Assembly: GCA_023459875.1 (NCBI GenBank)
Contig: JAEWRY010000024.1
Coordinates: 62,001 to 126,000, forward strand
Origin: Bacillota bacterium
GTDB lineage: Bacteria; Bacillota; Clostridia; Oscillospirales; Oscillospiraceae
DNA length: 64,000 nt
Reading direction: 5' to 3'
In this document: in pieces, positions 53,403 through 61,232 of the stretch
Layout: the number at the start of each line of letters is the position of its first letter
Numbering within the stretch: the first letter of the stretch is position 1
Notes under the pieces: model-generated
What the model saw: the letters and a program-made list of their open reading frames with translations, nothing else
Told to the model about the DNA's origin: nothing
Database searches by the model: none
Program-made: the position numbers and the translations under genes

Positions 53403-53458
53403 AAAGAAAGAGAGGGAGGAGATGGAGAGAAAAGAGAAGAGAGAGGAGAGAGAAAAGA
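53403..53458 (+). repeat. Homopurine tract
   Basis: 55 of 56 bases are A or G (one T at 53423), made of GA and GGA steps. No coding frame. Candidate for triplex (H-DNA) formation. Confidence 0.8.
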
Positions 53459-53546
53459 TTTCTTACTTAATGACAACCATAGGATACCATACTCACCGTT
53501 CAAGTGATGGACATTTTTGGAACGCTCCGTGAACATTTTGTAAACA

Positions 53547-54014
53547 CTAAATACCAGTAAAATCCAGAATATTGTAGAGAGCGTTAACCACGCGCCAGTT
53601 CTGCGGAAAGGGACGCATGAAGTTCCAATAGCCGGCTCCGCGCAGGCCGAATTCGGGGATGAGGGCGAATTTGGCCCGGATGCTGCGGGCGTCCTCGAAC
53701 CAGACTTCATGGGTATTTCCGTTCTGGTCCAGATAGCGGAAGAAGGGGGCCTGGCTCTGCTCGTCGAATTGGATCGCTACATGATTACGGATGGCCAGGG
53801 AAACGGCGTACTGATTGGAGATGGCGGTGGCTCTTGTGCGTCCCTGCACAAAAGGAAGCTGCCAGTCGTATCCGTAGTTGGAAATTCCCAGCCAGAGCTT
53901 TTGGGGCGCGATTTCGGTGACGGCGTATTTTACCACGTCCCGCACGTTGGGCAGCGGCGACACCGCCATGGGAGGGCCGTATGTATAGCGCCAGCCAGGT
54001 CCCCGGCGACGCAT
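53547..54014 (-). pseudogene. sleL: 3' fragment of spore cortex hydrolase SleL/YaaH (GH18)
   Basis: Up to 155 aa. From about 53993 down it matches the C-terminal third of SleL/YaaH N-acetylglucosaminidases: YTYGPPMAVSPLPNVRDVV, LWLGISNYGYDWQLPFVQG, VWFEDARSIRAKF and GYWNFMRPFPQNW. A full protein is about 420-430 aa with LysM repeats and the catalytic DxxDxDxE motif; both are missing. The first eight codons do not match the family and fuse with the end of the recombinase gene (TAATG overlap). So the gene is interrupted at 53990-54000. The 5' part is not found anywhere else in this window. Confidence 0.88.
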
Positions 54015-55588
54015 TAAAACGGTCTGATTTTCGGAAAGACGGCGAGATAGAGATTGCTTTTCTCCCAGCGGCCGCCTGTCGTCTTTGCATATTCGGCCCG
54101 GCAGAGAACTCTTTTCAGAAGATCGTTTTTTTCTTTCGGGGTCTGAAGCCTGAGGTAAAGCTCTAAAATCCCCTTAAACTCCGGAAGGGAGGCTATCGAA
54201 GCGCTGCAAAGGGTCTGTTCCGCCTGAAGCTGCAGTCTGGCCTCTTCGAGCGCCCTCTCCGCCCCGGCAATTTTGGCTGCAAGGACACTTGAGCGTTCTT
54301 TGAATACTTCCGGCGTATAGACCCCCTGTTCCAGCAAATCGTGGAGCTGATTGCGCTGCGCCTGAAGGACGCAGCGGGAGGAGGAGAGCCGGGAAACGCT
54401 GCGTTCCAGCCGGGAAACGCTGTCGGATCCTTTGCCGGAAGGGGGAGAGGAAATGGTTTCGATCCGGTATTCGGCCAACCAGCAGCGCAGCGCATCCAGA
54501 ATACCCTTTTCCACATCCTCCAGCGCCGAGGAGACGGCGGGGCAGCCGGGGTTGGGGCACAGGAGCATATCCCTGCCGTGCCGGTACCTCCGGCGCTCCA
54601 TGCTCCGCCCGCAGAAGGCGCAGAAAACAAGCCCCGCCAGGGGGTTTTGCACCTGCCGGTCCCCCGGAAGGGGAGGATGTGCCCGCCCGGACATGATTTT
54701 CTGCGCCTCCTCCCAGTCCTCCCGGCTCACAATGGGAGAGTGGAGGCCCGGTTTTGCCTCCATCTCCCGGTTAACCGGGCGGACGGTGACACGCTCGCCG
54801 TCTACCATACGCCGGACGGTGGGACGGTAGGACCAGCGGAGCATTCCGGCGTACGTGGGGTTTAAAATCATGTCCCGAACTGTACAGGACTGCCACCTGC
54901 CGCCAGCGGGCGATAAAATCCCTTCCGCGTCCAGCTTTCTCGCGATGGATGAGGTGCCGTACTGCTGCGCCGAACCGTCGCTCTGGCGTTCGCCGTGCAC
55001 ATAAAGCCGGAAGATGAGACGGACCGCCTCGGCCTCTTCGGGGACGATTTCCAGCGTATAGCCCTTTTGCCTCGGCAGCTTTACGCGGACATACCCGTAC
55101 GGGGCGGCGCCGGCGATGTATTTACCCTCCCGCAGGGAAGCCTCCCGCCCCCGCTGGAGACGCCGGTTGATGGTCTTGTATTCCCGGCGGGACATAAAGA
55201 GGCCGAACTCAAAATACTCCTGGTCAGACTCATTTTCCGGGTCGTAAGTTTTGAAGGGAGTGACGATCTTAGTGCCGGAATACTGGAAGGTTTCGGCGAC
55301 TAAACCCTGGTCCCTGGTATTGCCGCGGGCAAGACGCTCCACTTCCATAACGAGTACGCCCCTGTAACGGCCGGACTCCACTTTCCGCAGGAGCTTCTGC
55401 ATCTGGGGGCGCTTGGCGACCGATTCCCCGGAAACGACCTCCTCATAAATATCCGCGATGATAAGGCCCATGCGTTTGGCCAAATCCAAAAGGGCGGTGC
55501 GGTGACGCGTGAGCGTATCGCCTTCGCCCTTTGCCTCAGCCTCCCGGTCGGCGCGGGATTTGCGCAGATAAATGAGATATTGATCCAT
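54014..55588 (-). CDS. Large serine site-specific recombinase
   Basis: 524 aa, ATG at 55588 behind GGGGGT. N-terminal resolvase domain (1-150) with catalytic Ser11 in YLRKSRAD and VMEVERLARG. The recombinase domain (165-280) has AAPYGYVRV and IARKLDAEGI. A zinc ribbon follows (CAFCGRSMERRR, CPNPGC, 325-365), then a coiled-coil segment (400-470) and a C-terminal basic tail. It is intact. Homologues include SpoIVCA of the Bacillus skin element and phage integrases. Its end overlaps the truncated sleL, so its attachment site is probably right there. Confidence 0.93.
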   Translation of the reverse strand: MDQYLIYLRKSRADREAEAKGEGDTLTRHRTALLDLAKRMGLIIADIYEEVVSGESVAKRPQMQKLLRKVESGRYRGVLVMEVERLARGNTRDQGLVAETFQYSGTKIVTPFKTYDPENESDQEYFEFGLFMSRREYKTINRRLQRGREASLREGKYIAGAAPYGYVRVKLPRQKGYTLEIVPEEAEAVRLIFRLYVHGERQSDGSAQQYGTSSIARKLDAEGILSPAGGRWQSCTVRDMILNPTYAGMLRWSYRPTVRRMVDGERVTVRPVNREMEAKPGLHSPIVSREDWEEAQKIMSGRAHPPLPGDRQVQNPLAGLVFCAFCGRSMERRRYRHGRDMLLCPNPGCPAVSSALEDVEKGILDALRCWLAEYRIETISSPPSGKGSDSVSRLERSVSRLSSSRCVLQAQRNQLHDLLEQGVYTPEVFKERSSVLAAKIAGAERALEEARLQLQAEQTLCSASIASLPEFKGILELYLRLQTPKEKNDLLKRVLCRAEYAKTTGGRWEKSNLYLAVFPKIRPF

Positions 55589-55747
55589 ACCATACCCCCG
55601 TCGCAACAGCGCCGCGGTTGGGGCGCTGTGTTTTATTGCCGCCGCTTACTGACATCCTATTTTTCAGCAAGAAAAAAAAGAAGGTGGGTTCCGGTTTTGT
55701 CATAGGACGGGTGGGGCAGCGCGTAACCATAACGGGGGGAGTAGTTT

Positions 55748-55984
55748 ATGGATAAATGCAAGCACCCGTTTGTTCCGCCGGCGGGGGATGCGGCCATGGA
55801 GGGCGTTTCCGAAAACGGCGTTCAATGGGCGGTATTTGATACCTTATGCAGAGATTTCGGGCCGGAGGATAAGGCCCGGGCGGACAGAGAAATTACGGAG
55901 ATCCTTTTCGGGGCGGAGCGGAGAAAGCTGCTGGCCGGAGGGAAAAAGGAACCGGAAAATTGCATCAAAGGCCTTGATTTATAA
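55748..55984 (+). CDS. Small acidic protein of unknown function
   Basis: 78 aa, ATG at 55748 behind GGGGGGAG. Contains CKHPFVPP, a Trp in VQWAVFDTL and a charged helical C-terminus. Not recognised. It is divergent from the recombinase, 159 bases away, so it could belong to the same mobile unit, for example as a directionality factor; nothing in the sequence proves this. Confidence 0.6.
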   Translation: MDKCKHPFVPPAGDAAMEGVSENGVQWAVFDTLCRDFGPEDKARADREITEILFGAERRKLLAGGKKEPENCIKGLDL

Positions 55985-55988
55985 AAAT

Positions 55989-56072
55989 GTCATTCTGAGC
56001 GTTAAGCGAAGGATCTTTCGCAGACAAATGTGTGCCCTGCAAAAATCCTTTGGCTTTCGGTCTCAGAATGAC
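55989..56072. repeat. Palindromic intergenic repeat (TCATTCTGAG type)
   Basis: GTCATTCTGAG (55989) and CTCAGAATGAC (ending 56072) form the ends of an imperfect palindrome with AAGGATCTTT inside. This is the widely distributed bacterial palindrome whose partial copies also occur at 61070 and 62736. Confidence 0.65.
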
Positions 56073-56153
56073 AAGTTCATTTATGGCGTTTCAGCTATTT
56101 GAGACACCGCCCCTTTCGCCGGGACGGCGAAGGAAAGCGCGCCCTCGCGGACC

Positions 56154-56843
56154 TTAAAACCCCAGGTAAAACATATAAAGTCCGAGCAGTGCAATGAGCG
56201 CACCCATGACGGCTTTGAGAACGGCGCTGGCTCTGCCATAGTTTTCGCTCCGGGAGAGCTTCTGAACGAAGCCCACCGAGGTACCGGCCACAATCGCGAG
56301 AATTCCATGTCCCGCCGAATAGAGGAGGAGCAGAAAGCCGCCCCAAAGAATACTCCCCCGCTCCGCCACAAGGGCCAGCAGCGCGATAAGCACGGGTGTA
56401 GAGCAGGGTGAGGAAAAAATTCCGCCGAGGATTCCGGCGAGAAAAGCGCCACCAAAGCCGCGGCGCTTGCTTTTCGAGATCAGGTAGGTGGAAGGGATGA
56501 TCTCGAAGAAACCCCACATCTGCAGCGCCATAAGCACCATCAAAACGCCAAGAACGATATACCACCAGGAGGCGGCGCCTCCGATGAGCCGGCCGGCCAG
56601 CGAGGCGGCGACGCCAAGGGTGGTAAAGGTGGCGGCCGAACCGGCCACAAAGGTGAGAGAGAGGAAAAATGCCCGCCTGGCGTCCCGCTGGCCGGTGCCG
56701 CCGACGTAACCCACCACCAGCGGGATGGTGGACAGAGAGCAGGGCAGAAAGGAGGCGAGCATACCGGCGGCCAGGGCCATCACAGGGGCAAGCCATCCGC
56801 TTTTGGCAATCATCCCGGAAAGCCCTTCGAGCAGCGCTGTCAC
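56154..56843 (-). CDS. ccdA: CcdA/DsbD-type thiol electron transporter
   Basis: 229 aa, GTG start overlapping the end of the thioredoxin gene (GTGA). Six or seven transmembrane helices. Two cysteines placed in helices: Cys35 in SFLPCSLSTI and Cys147 in SSPCSTPVLI, the pair that carries electrons across the membrane. It should pass reducing equivalents from cytoplasmic thioredoxin to the anchored thioredoxin encoded upstream. Confidence 0.92.
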   Translation of the reverse strand: MTALLEGLSGMIAKSGWLAPVMALAAGMLASFLPCSLSTIPLVVGYVGGTGQRDARRAFFLSLTFVAGSAATFTTLGVAASLAGRLIGGAASWWYIVLGVLMVLMALQMWGFFEIIPSTYLISKSKRRGFGGAFLAGILGGIFSSPCSTPVLIALLALVAERGSILWGGFLLLLYSAGHGILAIVAGTSVGFVQKLSRSENYGRASAVLKAVMGALIALLGLYMFYLGF

Positions 56844-57364
56844 TGGGCGGCCCCCATATCGGTCAAAACGGCGCGCAGCTCATCCGCGGTCAGAGCTCCC
56901 TGATGAATCGTGTATTTAAGAGATCCGGTACTCTTATCCTGATAATACTGAAATTCGATATCGATCTTATCACTCGGCTGATAGGGGCTTCCGTCGCTGA
57001 GAATAAAGACCTGCGTCGGGATCACCTCTACCGGGTAGGAAGAGGCGACGGCACTGCTTTTGTCGATATCCACATATTTTAAAATGGCCTTTTCCAGCAT
57101 CTCATCGTGTACGTCCTCATAGACCGGAGCGAAGCTCTTGCACGGAGAGCACCAATCGGCCCCGAAATCGATGATGATCGGCAGCCCGTAAGAGGTGAGC
57201 CGTTCCAGATCAATGGACTGAGCCTCCAGCGCGAAATCCGGGTTGACGGAGGAGGTTTCCTCCGCCTTCGAAACCCAGGGCTGATTTTTAAACAGCCAGA
57301 CAGCGGCAACGGCCAGCACGAGCAGAACGGGGACGAGAATTTTCAGCAGACGGTTTTTTGTCAT
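56840..57364 (-). CDS. Membrane-anchored thioredoxin-like protein
   Basis: 174 aa; AAGGAG before the ATG. N-terminal anchor (7-25, LKILVPVLLVLAVAAVWLF), then a thioredoxin fold outside the membrane: WCSPCK with Cys72 and Cys75, and the cis-Pro loop EVIPTQVFI near 115. The family includes ResA and StoA, which work in cytochrome c or spore cortex synthesis in Bacillus. The pairing with CcdA supports an extracytoplasmic disulfide reductase. Confidence 0.9.
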   Translation of the reverse strand: MTKNRLLKILVPVLLVLAVAAVWLFKNQPWVSKAEETSSVNPDFALEAQSIDLERLTSYGLPIIIDFGADWCSPCKSFAPVYEDVHDEMLEKAILKYVDIDKSSAVASSYPVEVIPTQVFILSDGSPYQPSDKIDIEFQYYQDKSTGSLKYTIHQGALTADELRAVLTDMGAAQ

Positions 57365-57677
57365 ATAAGACTCCTTATAAGTATGGGTTGGTGAGGGGGA
57401 GCAGAATAAGGCCAGGCGGTCGGAGAGACTGTATTTCTAACAGAGATTTGACGCTGAGAACCGCCGGAATGGGAAACTGCTCCGGTACTGCCATCATCAT
57501 AGCATCCGCTCCGCCTCCCGGTCAAGACGAATTAACCCGGTACTCTAGTCCCGGGCCGCCGGGGACTAAGCGGGCGCTGTTTTCCCATCAGCCGGCTGGC
57601 GGGCGGCTCGGCATATAAAATAAGCCGCCCCTCCGAGAGGGTTTCCCTTCGGAAGGGCTGCCTGCCTGAATGAGAGC
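57365..57677. other. Non-coding gap with hairpins
   Basis: 313 bp. It contains TAGTCCC/GGGGACTA (57546-57567), GGGCGGCT/AGCCGCCC (57601-57630) and an imperfect G/C hairpin near 57630-57662. The latter, followed on the minus strand by TTATTTTAT, could end the small gene at 57678. No gene seen. Confidence 0.5.
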
Positions 57678-57851
57678 TCAGCCATCCCCGCGGGTCAGAT
57701 TTTCGGCGTAATCCTTGAGACTGTCGAACGTGCTCACGCTTCCCGCGCGGGTGCTGATCTGGTCCCGGACATAGTCGGGAAGGTTATCGAAGTATCGCTT
57801 TGCCTTCTTATCGCTCTTGAAAAGCTCGTACATATTCGGAAATTTCTGCAT
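57678..57851 (-). CDS. Small conserved protein of unknown function
   Basis: 57 aa, ATG at 57851 behind GAGGTGAT. Begins MQKFPNMYELFKSDKKAKRY and ends SLKDYAENLTRGDG; amphipathic helices, no Cys, no membrane helix. Length and composition fit a small cytosolic adaptor or a small acid-soluble protein, but no family is recognised. Confidence 0.65.
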   Translation of the reverse strand: MQKFPNMYELFKSDKKAKRYFDNLPDYVRDQISTRAGSVSTFDSLKDYAENLTRGDG

Positions 57852-58003
57852 GATATCACCTCGCGGTTTAGAATTTGCCGGATTTGTCGATTCATACGGG
57901 GTCACGAAAGAAAAAATATTTGCCGGGCAGAAATCAATGCCGTAACATAAAATAGAATGGTCCGGCGGGAAACTGAAACTTAACTTTTTAGGAGGCGTAG
58001 TTC

Positions 58004-58255
58004 GTGGATTATTGGAGCGTGGTTCTGGTGATTGTGACGCTGGTTGGCCTGGGAGCGGTTATTATTAAACCGGTTGTCTCCCTCACAAGATCCATCACCA
58101 CACTCACCGTGGCGGTGGAGAATCTGCAGAAAGACATGAGCGGGCTGACCACAAAGAACAGCGAGGCGCACGAGCGTATCTGGAACCACGAGGAGAAGCA
58201 GGACGCTCAGTTGGAGGACCATGAGAAGCGGATTATCCGCATTGAGGGAAAATAA
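58004..58255 (+). CDS. Small membrane protein with coiled coil
   Basis: 83 aa, GTG start behind TTAGGAGGC. One transmembrane helix (4-25, WSVVLVIVTLVGLGAVIIKP), then an amphipathic coiled coil (30-80) ending on EEKQDAQLEDHEKRIIRIE. The shape resembles phage-type hemolysin/holin-associated XhlA-like or cell-division coiled-coil proteins. Function unknown. Its terminator separates it from ku. Confidence 0.65.
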   Translation: MDYWSVVLVIVTLVGLGAVIIKPVVSLTRSITTLTVAVENLQKDMSGLTTKNSEAHERIWNHEEKQDAQLEDHEKRIIRIEGK

Positions 58256-58258
58256 AAG

Positions 58259-58300
58259 AGCGCGGGGAACTGATTGCAGAGCTCCCCGCGCTTTTATTTT
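58259..58300 (+). terminator. Terminator before ku
   Basis: AGCGCGGGGA / CTCCCCGCGCT stem with TTTTATTTTT following. Confidence 0.8.
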
Positions 58301-58343
58301 TATACGATATTTGGCAACACTATGGGAAACGGAGGTGTTTTTC

Positions 58344-59120
58344 ATGGCTGTTTCTCAGAAGTCGGTCATTTCGTTCGGGCTTGTTGCCATTCCCGTGGCG
58401 ATGTATACGTCGGTACAGGACAGCGATATCCACTTCAATCAGCTTCACAATGAAGACCAGAGCCGGGTCAGGTATAAGAAGACCTGCGCCCACTGCGGAA
58501 AAGAGCTGAAAGGCGAAGATATCGTGAAAGGGTTTGAGTACGATAAGGACAGATATGTGATCGTAACCGACGAGGAAATTGAAAGAATCAAGACGGAGAA
58601 GGAAAAATCGATTCAGATTCTGCATTTTGCACAGCTTAACCAGATATCCCCGGTCTATTACGACAAGACCTATCAGGCCATTCCCGAGCCGGGAGGGGAG
58701 AAGGCCTTTGAACTGCTGCGGGCCGCTTTGATGGCCGAGCAGAAGGTAGCCATCGGCAGGACGGTTTTGGGTACCAAGGATACTCTCATGGCTATTATCC
58801 CGCGGGAAGACGGCGTTCTTATTTCCACAATGTTCTACGAGGACGACATCAGGCAGCTGCAGAAATCCTACAACAAGCCGGAAATTGCCGAGCAGGAGCT
58901 TACCATGGCGAAGATGCTCATTAACTCCATGGACTCGCCGTTCCAGCCGGAAAAGTACCGGGACGAATATCAGGTCAAGCTGCGCAAGCTCGTGGAGGAT
59001 AAGATCACGGGAAAAGAAGTGGTGACGGCTAAGGGCGAGACGCCCAGCAAAGTCATTAACCTGATGGACGCCCTGAAGGCCAGTGTGGAAAAAGCTCAGG
59101 GGGAGAAAAAAGAAGCGTAA
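58344..59120 (+). CDS. ku: Non-homologous end joining protein Ku
   Basis: 258 aa, ATG at 58344 behind GGAGGTG. It bridges and protects double-strand ends. Ku core: VISFGLVAIPVAMYTSVQD, DIHFNQLHNEDQSRVRYKK, the CAHCGKEL knuckle near 50, EDIVKGFEYDKDRYVIVTDE, and LMAIIPREDGVLISTMFYEDDI. No LigD-like ligase gene in this window; other bacteria encode it next to ku. Relevant for germinating spores that lack a homologous template. Confidence 0.95.
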   Translation: MAVSQKSVISFGLVAIPVAMYTSVQDSDIHFNQLHNEDQSRVRYKKTCAHCGKELKGEDIVKGFEYDKDRYVIVTDEEIERIKTEKEKSIQILHFAQLNQISPVYYDKTYQAIPEPGGEKAFELLRAALMAEQKVAIGRTVLGTKDTLMAIIPREDGVLISTMFYEDDIRQLQKSYNKPEIAEQELTMAKMLINSMDSPFQPEKYRDEYQVKLRKLVEDKITGKEVVTAKGETPSKVINLMDALKASVEKAQGEKKEA

Positions 59121-59134
59121 AAACGACAGCCTTG

Positions 59135-59164
59135 GATGCAAATCTTCCGATTTGCATCTTTTTT
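59135..59164 (+). terminator. Terminator of ku
   Basis: GATGCAAATC-ttcc-GATTTGCATC followed by six T. Confidence 0.9.
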
Positions 59165-59363
59165 ATTGCAGGCCAATATGTTATATATAGATAGGCTGTT
59201 TATTTACTTTAACTTGGGCGGCCTGTTTTTTTCTTTTTAGCAGTTTGGCTATTTCATAAATACCTGCGGTATGTTATAAATATCTGGAATGAGCCGGTGA
59301 AGCTAATAAGGATTGAAAAGCGGATTATCATTGGCAGAAATCTGTGATGATTTGGGGGCAGTT

Positions 59364-61043
59364 ATGAAACGCCAATCTTCCACAAAAGGGTTTGCGGTCC
59401 TGAGCTTTGCCAGTTTGATCTGCAAAGTGCTTGCGTTTATCTATCTTCCGATCCAGGCAATGCTGGTGCACGACAACGGCAACGGCGTCATCAGCGCGGG
59501 GTATAAGCTTTATGTACTTATCTACACGATTACAAACGCGGGTCTGCCGATCATCATTTCAAAATTCATATCGGAACGGGTAGAGCTTGGCGACTACAAA
59601 GGCGCCCGTGTGATACATAGAAGCGCCTTTACCATGATGATGACCTTCGGTATTATCTCGTCGCTCTTCACCTATTTCGCTTCCGGTTTTCTCGCCGCCT
59701 GGTGCGGCATGTCCGAAGCCAAGCTGATGTTCACGTTTATCGCGCCGACTTTTTTGTTTACTTCGGTCTCCTGCTCGCTGCGCGGGTACTTCCAGGGCAT
59801 GCACAACATGACGCCGACGGCCGTCTCCCAAATCATAGAGCAGCTGGTGAACTCCATCTTTACGGCTTTGCTTGAAATCCTTTTCTTCCGCTACGCCACA
59901 AACATGAGCAAGGACCCCATCACTTACACCGCCGCCGGATCGGCTGCCGCGACCGTGCTGGCCGCCGTGGCGTCCGCCGCCTTTCTTACGATTGCCTTCC
60001 TCAAAAACCGGGGCCAGCAGCGGAGGTATGAGAAACTGCACCAGACCTATACCGGCCCAAGACTCAATTCCTTCAGCGTGTACAGGCAGATCCTGAAGTT
60101 TTCCATCCCGGCCGTCATCAGCTGCGTCGCTACAAGCGCCATCGACATCATCGACACAAGGTCCTGCATTCCCATGCTTCAGAAGGGCGGGTACACCGCC
60201 GTGGAGGCCTATTCGCTCTTCGGAATCTATTCCACCAAATATCAGCGCCTGCTGACTCTGGCGGTGCTCTTTGCCGCGCCGCTTATCACGGCCATGATCC
60301 CGTCCCTTTCCGCCGCTATCTCGGTGCATAACTCTTCCGCCTTTCTGCGCAAGGTCCGGGAGGGGTTCCGGCTTAATTTTATCGTAGTAATGCCTCTGGC
60401 GGCAGGGCTTTCCTTTCTTGCACAGCCCATTATAACCGTGATCTTCGCATCGCAGAACGCCGGTTCGCTCCTTGTCAGCATCGGCATCTGGACGTCGCTC
60501 ATCACCACCGTGCAGACCCTTCAGTCGGGGATTCTGATCTCCCTGAACAAACCCCTCGTTCCGCCCGTCTCCCTGCTCATCGGCATGATCGCTAAGGTAG
60601 CCTGCAACTATCTGCTGATTCCCATCCACTCCATCAACATGTACGGCGCGGTGATCGGGAATGTCTGCGCATGGATTATCTCCATATCCCTCAACCAATA
60701 CTTCATCATAAAGTGCCTGGGCAGAAAGCTGCATACATGGCATTATCTGCCCAAGCCCGCCATCGCGGCCGGTACGATGGGCTTTTTATGCCTCGGCATC
60801 TACTCCGCTCTGGATCTATTATTCAAAATGGCATCGCTCGGCCGCGTGGCGGCTAATGACCTGGCGATGCTGGTTACCGTCCCTTTCGGCGGAATGGTGT
60901 ATTTTATCATCCTGGCCAGGATCGGCGGGATCACAAAGGGCGACGTGGAAAAATTGCCGATGAGCAAGGCGATTCTGGCCGTGTCCCGGAAGATACCGTT
61001 GTTGGTGCTCCAGGACGCCCCGAAAAGAAAAAAGCCCGAATAG
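59364..61043 (+). CDS. SpoVB-like polysaccharide flippase (MOP superfamily)
   Basis: 559 aa, ATG at 59364 with GGGGG upstream; a TTG at 59313 is less likely. About 14 transmembrane helices. Marks of the SpoVB/MurJ branch: GVISAGYKLYVLIYTITNAGLP near 35 and SCSLRGYFQGMHNMTPTAVSQ near 135. In Bacillus SpoVB is needed for cortex peptidoglycan synthesis, but several paralogues exist, so lipid II flipping for the cortex or general wall is possible. Monocistronic. Confidence 0.85.
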   Translation: MKRQSSTKGFAVLSFASLICKVLAFIYLPIQAMLVHDNGNGVISAGYKLYVLIYTITNAGLPIIISKFISERVELGDYKGARVIHRSAFTMMMTFGIISSLFTYFASGFLAAWCGMSEAKLMFTFIAPTFLFTSVSCSLRGYFQGMHNMTPTAVSQIIEQLVNSIFTALLEILFFRYATNMSKDPITYTAAGSAAATVLAAVASAAFLTIAFLKNRGQQRRYEKLHQTYTGPRLNSFSVYRQILKFSIPAVISCVATSAIDIIDTRSCIPMLQKGGYTAVEAYSLFGIYSTKYQRLLTLAVLFAAPLITAMIPSLSAAISVHNSSAFLRKVREGFRLNFIVVMPLAAGLSFLAQPIITVIFASQNAGSLLVSIGIWTSLITTVQTLQSGILISLNKPLVPPVSLLIGMIAKVACNYLLIPIHSINMYGAVIGNVCAWIISISLNQYFIIKCLGRKLHTWHYLPKPAIAAGTMGFLCLGIYSALDLLFKMASLGRVAANDLAMLVTVPFGGMVYFIILARIGGITKGDVEKLPMSKAILAVSRKIPLLVLQDAPKRKKPE

Positions 61044-61069
61044 AACGATCCATCAAAATATGCCTCTGC

Positions 61070-61102
61070 AAAGATTCTTCGGCCTCCGGCCTCGGAATGT
61101 CA
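61070..61102. repeat. Half-copy of the palindromic intergenic repeat
   Basis: AAAGATTCTTCGGCCTC and CGGCCTCGGAATGTCA, close to the AGATTCTTCG...CAGAATGAC palindrome of 55989. Confidence 0.55.
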
Positions 61103-61111
61103 GTTTTTTTA

Positions 61112-61151
61112 AGGGTGTCTCATGTATGTGAGACACCCTCTTAATTTTTTT
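61112..61151 (+). terminator. Terminator of the SpoVB-like gene
   Basis: AGGGTGTCTCA / TGAGACACCCT stem followed by a T-run (TTAATTTTTTT). Confidence 0.85.
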
Positions 61152-61168
61152 ACAGGCGGATTTTACCA

Positions 61169-61200
61169 TTGACATTTTCGTAAAACGCATATAATATAAT
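61169..61200 (+). promoter_or_regulatory. Promoter of dinB
   Basis: Perfect TTGACA at 61169-61174. TAATAT at 61192-61197 has the ideal 17-bp spacing; overlapping TATAAT hexamers also lie at 61190 and 61195. Confidence 0.8.
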
Positions 61201-61201
61201 A

Positions 61202-61213
61202 GAACAAACGTTC
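61202..61213 (+). promoter_or_regulatory. LexA (SOS) operator of dinB
   Basis: GAACAAACGTTC matches the Firmicutes DinR/LexA box GAAC-N4-GTTC. It lies directly downstream of the -10, where bound LexA would block RNA polymerase. Confidence 0.85.
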
Positions 61214-61232
61214 CATATCGGGAGGCGAAACG

